Below are positions 10,489-37,131 of a stretch of 64,000 bases of DNA, piece by piece (within the stretch, counting starts at the first letter, position 1; every line of letters starts with the position of its first letter). The stretch covers positions 1,860,001 through 1,924,000 of the forward strand of contig NC_087382.1 of NCBI RefSeq assembly GCF_963675165.1. The letters run 5' to 3'. The stretch comes from Halichondria panicea (lineage: Eukaryota > Porifera > Demospongiae > Suberitida > Halichondriidae). The position numbers were made by a program, and so were the translations under genes. The notes below the pieces were generated by a model. It saw nothing but the letters and a program-made list of their open reading frames with translations. It did not search any database and was not told the origin of the DNA.

Positions 10489-13223
10489 ATGAAGGTTTCA
10501 GTGATTGCCACTGTGGCTCTGCTATCTCTCCTGGCTCTGGCCTCTTCTGCTCCTCATCGTCTGCAAAAAGATAACAACATAGGCAAGTATAATTATATAC
10601 CCTAGGCACTAATTACACCGCAGAATTCATAAGGAACTATAGTAACATTGTTAATTTTAGTTGGTTCACATGTTCTGGCCTCATGTGAGAATAAATTGAC
10701 TATAGTTGGCAACCGAAAGGTCGAGAAACAGGGATACTACAAGAATGCTGAACAGGCCGACGAGCAGGGATACTACCAGAATGTTGAACAGGCCGATGAA
10801 CAGGGATACTACCAGAATGCCGACGAGCAGGGATACTACCAGAATGCCGATGAGCAGGGATACTACAAGAATGCTATGACTGAACAAAAAGGTCGCCCCG
10901 GTAAGTACCTCCCCTCTACCAATATGCACCACCACTAGAATTCGTGAGAAAGTGACACCATTCATTTTATAATACTTGATAGTTGTCATAATTATGAGAA
11001 CAAATTTACTATACAGATGTTCGTGAGCAAGGCTATTATAAGCAGCTGATGGATGCCCTCAAGCAACAAGATGGCGGCCCATGTAAGTCCTTCCACCAAC
11101 AACACAACTATAATGCACAAGAAAGTGACACCATTCATTTTATAGTTTGTTTACATACTCGATAGTTGTCATATAATTATGAGAACAAATTTACTATACA
11201 GCCGTTCGTGAGCAAGGCTATTATAAGCAGCTGATGGATGCCCTCAAGCAACAAGATGGCGGCCCATGTAAGTCCTTCCACCAACAACACAACTATAATG
11301 CACAAGAAAGTGACACCATTCATTTTATAGTTTGTTTACATGCTCGATAGTTGTCATATAATTATGAGAAGAAATTTACTATACAGCTGTTCGTGAGCAA
11401 GGCTATTATAAGCAGCTGATGGATGCCCTCCAGCAACAAGATGGCGGCCCATGTAAGTCATTCCTCCACCAACAACACGACTATAATGCACAAGAAAGTG
11501 ACACCATTCATTTTATAGTTTGTTTACATGCTCGATAGTTGTCATATAATTATGAGAACAAATTTACTATACAGCTGTTCGTGAGCAAGGCTATTATAAG
11601 CAGCTGATGGATGCCCTCAAGCAACAAGATGGCGGCCCATGTAAGTCCTTCCACCAACAACACGACTATAATGCACAAGAAAGTGACATCATTTATTTTA
11701 TAGTTTGTTTACATACTCGATAGTTGTCATAATTATGAAAGCAAATTTACTATACAGCCGTTCGTGAGCAAGGCTATTATAAGCAGCTGATGGATGCCTT
11801 GCAGCAGGGATACTATCAAGCTGATGAACAGGGATACTACAAGAATGCTATGACTGAACAAAGAGGTAGCCCCTGTAAGTACCTCTCCTCTACCAATACC
11901 ACCACTAGAATTCGTGAGAAAGTGACACCATTAATTTTATAGTTTGTTTGCATACTCGATAATTATGAAAACAAATTTACTATACAGCTGTTCGTGAGCA
12001 AGGCTATTATAAGCAGCTGATGGATGCCCTGCAGCAGGGATACTATCAAGCTGATGAACAGGGATACTACAAGAATGCTATGACTGAACAAAGAGGTGGC
12101 CCCTGTAAGTACCTCCCCTCTACCAATACCACCACTAGAATTCGTGAGAAAGTGACACCATTAATTTTATAGTTTGTTTACATACTCGATAGTTGTCATA
12201 ATTATGAAAACAAATTTACTATACAGCCGTTCGTGAGCAAGGCTATTATAAGCAGCTGATGGATGCCCTGCAGCAGGGATACTATCAAGCTGATGAACAG
12301 GGATACTATAAGAATGCTATGACTGAACAAAGAGATAGCCCCTGTAAGTACCTCCCCTCTACCAATACCACCACTAGAATTCGTGAGAAAGTGACACCAT
12401 TAATTTTATAGTTTGTTTGCATACTCGATAATTATGAAAACAAATTTACTATACAGCTGTTCGTGAGCAAGGCTATTATAAGCAGCTAATGGATGCCCTG
12501 CAGCAGGGATACTATCAAGCTGATGAACAGGGATACTACAAGAATGCTATGACTGAACAAAGAGGTGGCCCCTGTAAGTACCTCCCCTCTACCAATACCA
12601 CCACTAGAATTCGTGAGAAAGTGACACCATTAATTTTAGAGTTTGTTTACATACTCGATAGTTGTCATAATTATGAGAACAAATTTACTATACAGCTGTT
12701 CATGAGCAAGGCTATTATAAGCAGCTGATGGATGCCCTGCAGCAGGGATACTATCAAGCTGATGAACAGGGATACTACCAGAATGCTGAACAGGCCGACG
12801 AGCAGGGATACTACCAGAATGCCGACGAGCAGGGATACTACCAGAATGCTGATGAACAGGGATACTACAAGAATGCTATGACTGAACAAAAAGATGGCCC
12901 CTGTAAGTACCTCCCCTCTACCAATATACCACCACTAGAATTTATGAGAAAGTGACACCATTAAGTTCATATGTTTCGTATAGCCATCACATGAGAATAA
13001 TTTACTACAGCTGAGAAGACACTAGTGACAGATGCTCCAATGCAAAAAGATGGCTCAGGTAAGTACCTTCCATCAACACCACGCACTATATAGAATGATA
13101 CAGTTAGTTAGATATATTAGAGAATCAATTTTTGCTGTCACGTGTGAATAATCACTTTTTATATATATACTTGCAGTTGATGAGCTACTGCTAGCAGTGC
13201 TGCAGTCCATGCTGGATGAGTGA
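10489..13223 (+). CDS. secreted QGYY-repeat protein 2
   Basis: Predicted exons: 10489-10582, 10706-10900, 11017-11082, 11202-11267, 11387-11452, 11575-11640, 11758-11874, 11988-12104, 12227-12343, 12457-12573, 12696-12902, 13011-13058, 13177-13223 (440 aa). The signal-peptide exon is identical in protein to gene 1. Then come one QGYY exon, four 66-bp cassettes, four 117-bp cassettes (ending DALQQGYYQADEQGYYKNAM) and one fused 207-bp exon. All internal junctions are phase 1. The 66-bp cassettes end in CAT|GTAAGT rather than gene 1's CAG|GTAAGT, so the split codon gives Ser rather than Gly or Ala, a sign of concerted spread within this copy. Intron 1 again has a GC donor. Function unknown. Confidence 0.85.
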
Positions 13224-13328
13224 GTGAGATTTCTCTTTGCTGCATGATATACTGGTTACAAGTATTGTTAACATGCATGCATGATTGAATCCACTATAAC
13301 TATTTCATCAAAACTTTTATTTGTGCAG

Positions 13329-13408
13329 GCAAGAGTAAACCAGCCGAATACGATAAACCAACAAGAACACAAATAGTAGAACACGTTAGAAATTGTAGAA
13401 CACCTTAG
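13329..13408 (+). CDS. alternative last coding exon of QGYY gene 2
   Basis: Acceptor ttgtgcag at 13321-13328. Joined to the phase-1 end at 13058 it reads GKSKPAEYDKPTRTQIVEHV and then RNCRTP before TAG at 13406-13408. It is homologous to 6822-6892, but a short insertion changes its last residues. This is inferred from phase only. Confidence 0.4.
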
Positions 13409-13780
13409 AGCAATGCATTATATCACCTAATTATTGTTTGAACTTGGTAGAAACAATTGTGAAGAACACAATAGAAAGAAATGTTCTATAGCAAGAGACA
13501 TGAACTAATTATAGCTTATATGAGTTACGAAACTTCAATCGAGACCAGGCTGCATATATTAATGTAGTGTGAATGCGCGTGCATGCATGAAGATAGCATG
13601 ATCATGTTAAAGCATTTTCTCATAAGACTGTGTTTCATAATATACTCCGACTGCATGTGTTTACTGCAGACTCAGAGACTTAGTTAAGCATGTATGCATG
13701 CATGGGATTCTGTTTATATTGCATGTGTGTTTTGGATCTACACACAATGCAAAATAGAATCTTTACATGCGCTTCTTTTA

Positions 13781-14400
13781 TGCTTCGGTGGCATCGGTGC
13801 GCATGCGCAAGCATAGACTGTTACAGTTGCTTAAAGATCAATGAAGTGCAAGTATGAATAAGCTTCTAGTCATGTTTTCTTGGATTTTAATTCGTTGATT
13901 TGCAAAATAATGCTTCGTTCTCGACCAGCTTCTTTTTTCGGGAAAGAGTGTACGTGGAGAACTTCACTATTGTAACACGGTTCTCAATAATAATTGTACA
14001 AGTGCAAAAAATATTTTGTGAAAAAATGGGGAAGAGTAGGGTTGGAAGAGCATGTGCACTGAAGTAACAAAAAATTTGAAAACAAGATTGTGGGTTGGTA
14101 TAGTCTTGCATGCTCCAACTAGTTGAGGGTGGGGCACGATCTTTAACAGTTGGGTCCAGCACTACTTCTCGTTACACCTCTTTCTTTATTTGAGACGCTC
14201 AATCACCTATTTGATCATCAATTTGCATGTGTTTCTACATAAGAATGACGCATTTGAATGAGGCTTTTTCAAATTAACTGTTACAGCACCGAAACACATG
14301 GTGTAAAATTAATATTAAATTTGAGACTCTACAGATGAGCCCTGCCCACCCAAAACTCGAAGTAGTGCTGGACCCAACTGTTAAAGACTTAAAAAATAAA
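13781..14400. repeat. fragment of the 540-bp element family plus a foldback pair
   Basis: At about 13781-13960 lies a diverged 5' part of the element family seen intact at 56193-56733; shared order is 'cggtgcgcatgcgcaag', 'cttctagtcatgttttcttg' and 'aatgcttcgttctcga'. A 40-bp segment containing CAGTTGGGTCCAGCACTACT (about 14130-14166) recurs inverted at about 14357-14395. No gene is seen. Confidence 0.55.
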
Positions 14401-16270
14401 TCTACTAATTAATTATCCAATCAATTTTGCCTATTACTAATTTTCCTTCTCTATTATTCAAGAAACTCTGCACCTATTATTCAAGTTTTTTTCTGTCTGT
14501 TTTTGACAATACTGATTTCTAACAATTGGAAAATAAACAATGTCATGAACAGTATAAATTTGTCCTCTATATAGATCTTTTTCTTCCTATACAGGTGGTC
14601 CTACATAATTGGGAAAAGCCTATATAGTATAGTAGTCTATAAAAGGCGGGACAAGTAGATTTCTTTCTCAAAATCTATATACTGCATTTACACACATGCA
14701 ATTGTAAGTGCATTATAATCCCAGTGCATTATGCCATTATATAATGCAGTGCAATCTATATGGTAGTGATGCAACATGCCATATACAGCTAGAGCACTGG
14801 ATGGCTTTGATCTGCCCACTCACTGGGCAACAACCATAGTTAGACACTAGTTGATAAGATCTACATGGGAAGTACATGGGAAGTACATGGGAAAAGTGCC
14901 TCAGAGCAGGTATACTATGGGACTTAGTATACCTGCAAATTTACTTAGTATACCTAGTAGTCCGTTGTCAAGTAATTGTATTGTAGTCAAGCAGTTTGCG
15001 CATGCGCACTAGTATCTAAATGAGTTAGACACTGTTTTGTCGGTGTCCATGTGATTTAGAAGCCCTCAGCCACTTTAGTACCCTTGCTACGCTCGGGATA
15101 CTAAATCAGTGCCTTTGGGCTTCTAAATCCCATAGACACCTCCAAAACAGTGTCTAACTATTATATAGAGGAGGGAGACTTTACACATGCATGCATATAC
15201 GGTATATATATATATGTTGCCATGGTTGCATTGGTCATGGGTACACCCCTGATTAATCATGCTCGGAATAATTTTAACGTTATATAGGTGTAAAAATAAA
15301 TTGGCATCATTTATTTATCATTTATCATTGGTAAAGATCATTACATTAAGTTTTGCATAACGACGTTTTCATGGCAAAAAATCAGCAAGATAACACTGAG
15401 TTAGGTCTGTTGTTTGCTGTGTTTTATGTCTACGTCTTAATTTCACATTTTTGGTGAATAATCAATTTTTTATAAGAATAGTAATCGGATTTTTTATAAG
15501 AATAGAATAATACGTGAAAAAGGGCATAATTGATCAGGGCCTATCAGGGCCTATAATTTTTATGCACCGGTCAATTTTCTTCCAATTTTTACAGCCATGC
15601 TGCTTGCACGCCCCATGCATGAGTATGCTTATAACTATACACACACATGCCATGTCTGCTATATAGGATCTGACACATGTGTAACAGTGGTTGGAACTTA
15701 ACACTATTCGTTGGTGGTTTGCTGTTTCGAACTTAACACTTAATATTCTGGAACTATTTTTTATTCTACTTTTGCTGACTGTATACCTATTCTAGATGGT
15801 TCTTTTACTGACAGTATTACCTATAATTCTTTTGCTGAGCATACATGATTGTATAAGTGGTTTGCTGTTTTGTTTGTAATGATCATGATTCGATTACCTC
15901 TTCACTGACCTCTGAAACTATCAAAGTTTAGTTTTCCACACATGCATGCATGCCTGCATGCAATAGTCATGCATGAGATCCAATTTCCTTGTCCAATAGA
16001 CAAATTAGCTTCCAAAATGTCATCGATCTTAATAGTCATGATCTCTTTGTCAATTAGCCAAGCTTCCAATATACCATTAGTACCTGAACCTATGCCAGAC
16101 TGCTATAAGTGAGAATCTGCTGAGCACCTTGCCCAGATTTTGAGACAAATATTCATCAGAATTGACTAAATTTTAAGGGGACCAAAAATCCTCTTATCAA
16201 GTGGCTGCGACAGGTGTGTAGTATTAGGGGGAAGAATAAAGAGAATAAATGTTTGCCTTGCTGCAAGATG
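14400..16270. other. intergenic region without recognisable genes
   Basis: AT-rich spacer. Contents: a tandem 12-mer (tacatgggaag, three copies near 14872), a perfect-looking foldback at 15023-15163, and scattered ATGCATGC stretches. No open frame with splice context or family resemblance was found. Confidence 0.6.
15023..15163. mobile_element. short foldback element (hairpin MITE)
   Basis: GTTAGACACTGTTTTG at the left end is matched by CAAAACAGTGTCTAAC at the right end. Pairing continues inward through the GATTTAGAAGCCC / GGGCTTCTAAATC arms to a loop near 'ttgctacgctc'. The whole unit is about 140 bp and would fold into one long hairpin. Confidence 0.75.
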
Positions 16271-16277
16271 GATGGTT

Positions 16278-16586
16278 TCAGGTCAATAGTGTGTGCGGTG
16301 TCCATCCATCAATAGCAGCAATGCATGGGCGAACAGCAGGGGCATAACTTAGAAATAAGTTATTAAACCAGACGTTGAAAAGCTCGGTGTCAATCCACCC
16401 ATTATCAGAGAAAGCATGCAACGTCCCATGAACTTCCTCATGCAGCTGCCATGTGCATGGACTTCCCATTTCAACCATCACAACCATGTCATGAGTAGTA
16501 ACAACAGTCATGCATTGATGGGCTTGCCTATACTGATGCATGCAACAATCAATATCAGTTATCTGTGATGCTATACCGTTAGCCAA
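16278..16586 (-). pseudogene. DDE-superfamily transposase fragment (pogo/Jerky-like)
   Basis: The 102-residue frame ends with DNGWIDTELFNVWFNNLFLS, APAVRPCIAAIDGW and TPH. This matches the conserved stretch around the second catalytic Asp in pogo/Jerky-type DDE transposases ('GW..elF..Wl..fl...RP.lll.DGh..H'). Here the usual DGH is DGW. The helix-turn-helix domain, first Asp and third acidic residue are absent or unrecognisable, so it is probably a dead remnant. Confidence 0.6.
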
Positions 16587-16968
16587 GATCTATAGACATT
16601 GAAGTTCAACCACACGCCTGCTGCCGATCAAATAATGTGCGCCATCTCACTGTTGCATAAACAAAATTTAAATTATTACTGGTAATCACACATGCATAAT
16701 GTAGTGCATGTGACTGGTTAATGGCCCTATAGGCCTTTTTACTAGCTGCATGTGACTGGTTAATGACCCTAAGGCCTTTACTAGTGCATGTGTATTGACC
16801 CAACCCTACCTCACCTCTGCACTCAGTAAAGAGGGCGTATAGCTTCCACCGCACTGAAAGAACATGACTTGTAATTAACTGTTGGCTGGCATGCATGAGT
16901 ATATATAAGTGCCTGTGGGTCGCATTATGACCATGCATTCACTGCAAAATTGTTCTCTGGATATCATC

Positions 16969-17731
16969 ATGAAGATTTCAGTGATTGCCACTGTGACTCT
17001 GCTATCTCTCTTGGCCCTAGCCTCTTCTGCTCCTGGCCATCATTATCAGCTGGATCAGCTGAAGAATGCTCTGCAGCAACAATATCATTCAGGTAAGTAT
17101 TATATATACGCACTGACAAGCATCACTAAAGAATTTAATTAAGAGAAAGTGACACTATTTTAGTTTTAGTGGTTTTTTTTTTTATGTTTGTATACATGTA
17201 GACTTACAAGCAGATGCCGAGGAGGCTCAGATGCAACAACGTAGGGTACTTAGACCACTTCCGCCTTGGAAAAAAGTTGCCCAGCTGCAAGAATTAGATG
17301 GTCTAGGTAAGTAGCTGTGCCTTCCACCAACCAGGGAGAAAGTGACACAACTATATTTTAGTTGGTTAACCGCATGTTTTGTATTTCCATGCACATGCCC
17401 ACATGGAATAATGTACGTATTTTAGTATAAATGCATGCATGCAGCTAAGGAAGCTCGGCAGCAATTGAATGGCATTCGTAACCATGGCTATCAGCAGCTG
17501 ATTGATGCCCTTCAGCTGCAACAAGATGAATCAAGTAAGTTATTAAGTACCTTCCACCAACACCCCACTATAAAATTCATGACTGCATGTGACATTATTA
17601 TAATTTTAGTCGGTTAAAATTAATGCATTTTAAGCTCCTGTATTGATTTAATTTGCTGTCACATGTGAATAATTATACTGACAGTTGATGAGCTACTGCT
17701 AGCAGTGCTGCAGTCCTTGCTGGAAAAATGA
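16969..17731 (+). CDS. short diverged paralogue of the QGYY secreted family
   Basis: Predicted exons: 16969-17092, 17202-17306, 17445-17534, 17685-17731 (121 aa). The signal peptide is almost identical to genes 1 and 2 (MKISVIATVTLLSLLALASS), and the last exon gives DELLLAVLQSLLEK, versus DELLLAVLQSMLDE in the others. The middle differs: HHYQLDQLKNALQQQ, a basic stretch ending RPLPPWKKVAQLQELD, and one recognisable relative of the 66-bp cassette (NHGYQQLIDALQLQQDE). All junctions are phase 1 with canonical GT donors, including intron 1. It may resemble the ancestral, unexpanded gene. Function unknown. Confidence 0.8.
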
Positions 17732-17743
17732 GTGAGATTATAA

Positions 17744-17962
17744 TACCGTATTACTAGAATATTTTGCGGGTGAAAAACCTTTGCGAATGAGCCAAATCAG
17801 CAGAAAATTAACCGCTTGCGATCTAACTATTGCGTTCTGGCAAGGATCGTGTGTATTACTAGTGTATAGATTTTGCGGATTTTATTGTTGCGAATTGATA
17901 AACCATCGCAAAGTTCGCAAATGTTTGATGCTCGCAAAACATTCTAGTATTACGGCATCTCT
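17744..17962. mobile_element. palindromic MITE downstream of the third QGYY gene
   Basis: The ends CCGTATTACTAGAATATTTT and its near-complement (CATTCTAGTATTACGG) bound about 215 bp of internally complementary, GCAAA/TTTGC-rich sequence. It lies between the stop codon exon and the candidate alternative last exon at 18034. It resembles the palindromic elements near 45.4, 54.6, 55.9 and 57.4 kb in overall design. Confidence 0.65.
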
Positions 17963-18033
17963 TTATTTCGTGATACTCTTGGTTACAATTATCGTTTGTA
18001 TGATCATTGTTCATCCAAAATTTTATTGTGCAG

Positions 18034-18065
18034 ATTGGGCAAGAGTAAACGAGAAGTGGGAGTAA
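18034..18065 (+). CDS. alternative last coding exon of the third QGYY-family gene
   Basis: After the acceptor tttattgtgcag, joining to the phase-1 end at 17534 gives NWARVNEKWE then TAA at 18063-18065. Position and phase match the alternative last exons of the two larger paralogues. Inferred; it could equally be 3' UTR. Confidence 0.35.
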
Positions 18066-18632
18066 CCCAACAAGAACACATTATAGCTATAATTATTATA
18101 GGTATATACGTAGAACTTGAATTATAATTATAGCTAAACATGTTAGAAATCGTAGAAGAATACTTGTTAATTAGTGATATGAAACACGACAAGTTTAATT
18201 TATATACATATATAAGGCCGCCATGCATATATAATTATGTAAAGATTAACAGTTAGCTACTGTGAATTGAATTAATTAATACGGGTACATGATCCCGAAT
18301 AATCACCATAATTATGCATGCCTTCTATATACAATGTTTACCAGGAAACCATCATAGCAATTTTCAATAATGAAGACCATTACCTACCTAGCTAGCTACA
18401 AAACGTGGTCAGGCCAAAATGTGACCAGGCCAGCGGCGGCCTAGCTGGCCGCTTGCTACGGCCTTGGTCCTGCCGCCATGTAATACACCACCTTATTCAA
18501 ATCTGAATTGAAATTTTATTTTGATGATACCAACAACATATACACTGTATCATAAAAACCGAAAACTGATGATGAGCTAAAATTGATCTAACAAATCAGC
18601 GAAAGTCACCCTCGCCTGAGGCTATACAAATG
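18066..18632. other. intergenic spacer between convergent genes
   Basis: Lies between the 3' ends of the third QGYY gene (+) and the PDZ/SAM gene (-). It has a GC-rich patch of GGCC palindromes near 18420-18480 and otherwise AT-rich sequence. No gene seen. Confidence 0.6.
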
Positions 18633-34869
<16,237 letters not shown>

Positions 34870-34899
34870 TTCTTCTCTTACAATAGTTTGATTAATACT

Positions 34900-36240
34900 G
34901 CAATTAAAAGGAAATTGAAGAGATCAATAATATTATTGTATTTGTTATGATGTGCATGTACGTGCCTATTATAGCATAAATGGTAGAGATATGCAAACCA
35001 TGTGACTTTACACACACAACGCTATACACTATAATATTATAGCAATAATTATGAGACAGCAAATTAGGTTGTATTTACAAACTTCAGAAAACCTACTATA
35101 TAAGCAAAGCAACCTTACCAACCTAGACACCAACTAGACACCAACTATAAGCAACCATGCAGACACACTTAATGTAGCAATCCAAAAATAGTGTCATAAA
35201 CTAATTTAATGATAGCACACGTAATACAGGATACAGTAATTAGTCACGACTTAGTCATAAACCACTGGACATTGTTACATACATTCCTTAATTGCCAACA
35301 GCTGTGCAATCAACAGCTCCAAGGCGATGGAAACATCATCTCCATGCAACCCAACTAAATGCTTTTAATCAACTAACTAACATGTACTTGGCAAGCTTAG
35401 ATATTCCTTTTGTATTTCCTTTTTGTATTTGACACCTCTAGACTATTTGCAGACTGTAGCCAGAACTGGTAAGGATTCAAAGCCTTTGTCGGGCAAACCC
35501 AAACCACTGCCAATTTTGGGCAAGCAATGAACTTAGCTTAATTAAAGCGTGTCTAACACGTATCTAACATAAAGCCAGTATTTTAGTTGTTATAATTATA
35601 GTGGCTTTATACTCATGCAGGCAGTGTTCAGATATAACCGCATGCCCATGTCGCTCGCATGAGCGCTGAGGTGTGTAAGTAGCTTACGTAATAAATGCAA
35701 TGCAATGCAATGATGCTCTAACTGCATTTTATATGGCCACAGGCAGTGGTGAGTGTGAGTGTAATTCTCCTAAAATATCTCCATGACAATAGAAATAGAT
35801 TGGCTGGGGAGTACAGAGCTATAATGCATTATAGCTGGCTTTGCTCTTGGCACGTAGTGGCTGGACACACTCCAAACACACACACACACACACAGACAAC
35901 AATAGGACTACATTCGTACCTACATTGATAGCTTTATATACAACACTATGCATACGTTCCACACTGCACTGTACTAACGAGTACGAGTACGCTAACGGAC
36001 AGAAATACGATATTCTGTGTAAACCTAACACCATTATAGCAATCTAACCACTATAACAATCCAACTAACCAAACTAACCAATGCTATATGCTAAGTAAAC
36101 TTTACAGACAAACTATTATTAAAGTATACATGATTTTTACAAGCACCTCAGCTAGCTAGCCTACGATATTCGACTAGGAGTAATTCGAGGCCTCTAGCGA
36201 CCTCTTATCACTCTAACACAGCCTCAGCGCTTTGTCTAAC
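34900..36240. other. spacer or 5' intron upstream of the PDZ/SAM start
   Basis: No convincing exon. Contains a (CA)9 at 35875-35893, a run of overlapping 'tgcaatgcaa' near 35697-35711 and AT-rich sequence. It may be a 5' intron of the PDZ/SAM gene. Confidence 0.5.
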
Positions 36241-36244
36241 ATAC

Positions 36245-36343
36245 CTTAAACATCGCCACTACATTGACTCCTGATCTTTGTGTATGAGGCCACTCGAACA
36301 GGCTCGTACTCAGCTCATTGTAGTAGGAGAGCCACTCCCCCAT
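36245..36343 (-). CDS. orphan candidate first exon
   Basis: A minus-strand 33-codon frame starts at ATG 36343 (MGEWLSYYNELSTSLFEWPH, then TQRSGVNVVAMFK) and ends at a strong donor (TTTAAG|GTATGT, phase 0). Its phase does not fit the next plausible downstream exon (34897, which needs two carried bases). Either an intervening exon was missed, or it is a leader frame of the PDZ/SAM transcript, or it belongs to another short gene. Confidence 0.35.
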
Positions 36344-37131
36344 TTTGGTTTCATTAGTGGAGCCACTCCCTTTTTTTTTTACTGAGGGTTAAAGAGGGTG
36401 TGGTCTTGGTCGAATGACCACTAGATTACGGAGATGTTTTACAGAGAGGTGTCCAACAATAGATTACTGGCATAAGTAGTTTTACGACATTGAAGTGATT
36501 TCATAGACGGAAATCCGTAATCTTCTCCGTAATAATTAGCATAAAAAACCACAACAAGACACGCCCCACAAAATTCCATTTTAGCTGAGAAGCCCTGTAG
36601 TGCTAGCGCTAATATAATGGTGTTGTTTTTGTAGATACCTACACAATTGACTACGCTTGGCTTTGACTGTGCATATGTCTGCGCCATTATTAAGGCCTCT
36701 GATTGCAGCATCAAAGAGATACTCTGCAGTCCGAGTCATCATTGACACATCAGGTGGGCCAGCAATCAACAACAATGCTGTCATTAGTGGTATTATGGTT
36801 TGGCTCAGTTTCAATGTACTTTAATAGACCCAGTAGCTATATCTATCAGACATAATAACTAGTAGTGTGCAGCAGCTATAGATATAATTACAGTGAAATA
36901 TAAATTAATTGCAGTGAGCTGGAGAGAAGTGAAAGTTGCCCTGCAAAGAAAACTGAGTAAGATCAATTGCTCCTACAATTTATCTTTAGGTGAGTTGTAG
37001 AGCTGACATGCATACTTATTAGTAACTAAACTAACAGTGTACACTGTATTGTGCAGCATTGTGTCTCTACTATAATAGCTGGCTCTCATGTGACATTGTC
37101 ATTTCCTACCTAGCAGTGCTACAGCTACAAG
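36344..37131. other. putative shared upstream region of the Frizzled gene and minus-strand gene
   Basis: Divergent arrangement: candidate minus-strand exon at 36343 and Frizzled start at 37132. The minus-strand frame around 36581-36814 has a hydrophobic start but begins with TTG and is preceded by an in-frame stop, so it is not called. An acceptor-like 'tgtattgtgcag' at 37046-37057 may end a Frizzled 5'-UTR intron. Confidence 0.4.

Larger units (their letters stand above)
8521..13708 (+). repeat. segmental duplication, copy B (contains QGYY gene 2)
   Basis: Same-strand counterpart of 421-7198. Gene-proximal sequence is nearly identical: signal-peptide exon, introns and 3' flank to 'catgtatgcatgcatggg' at about 13691-13708. 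The upstream repeat region is shorter, and the internal exon cassettes differ in composition. Confidence 0.8.

Noticed and set aside
3900-13400. CRISPR-like array, given regularly spaced near-identical repeats
   Set aside because: The repeats are coding exons and their introns in a eukaryotic gene, with splice sites and frame; there are no spacers or cas genes.
36581-36814. Minus-strand frame resembling a small secreted protein
   Set aside because: It starts with TTG after an in-frame stop, lacks splice context and has no recognisable family.
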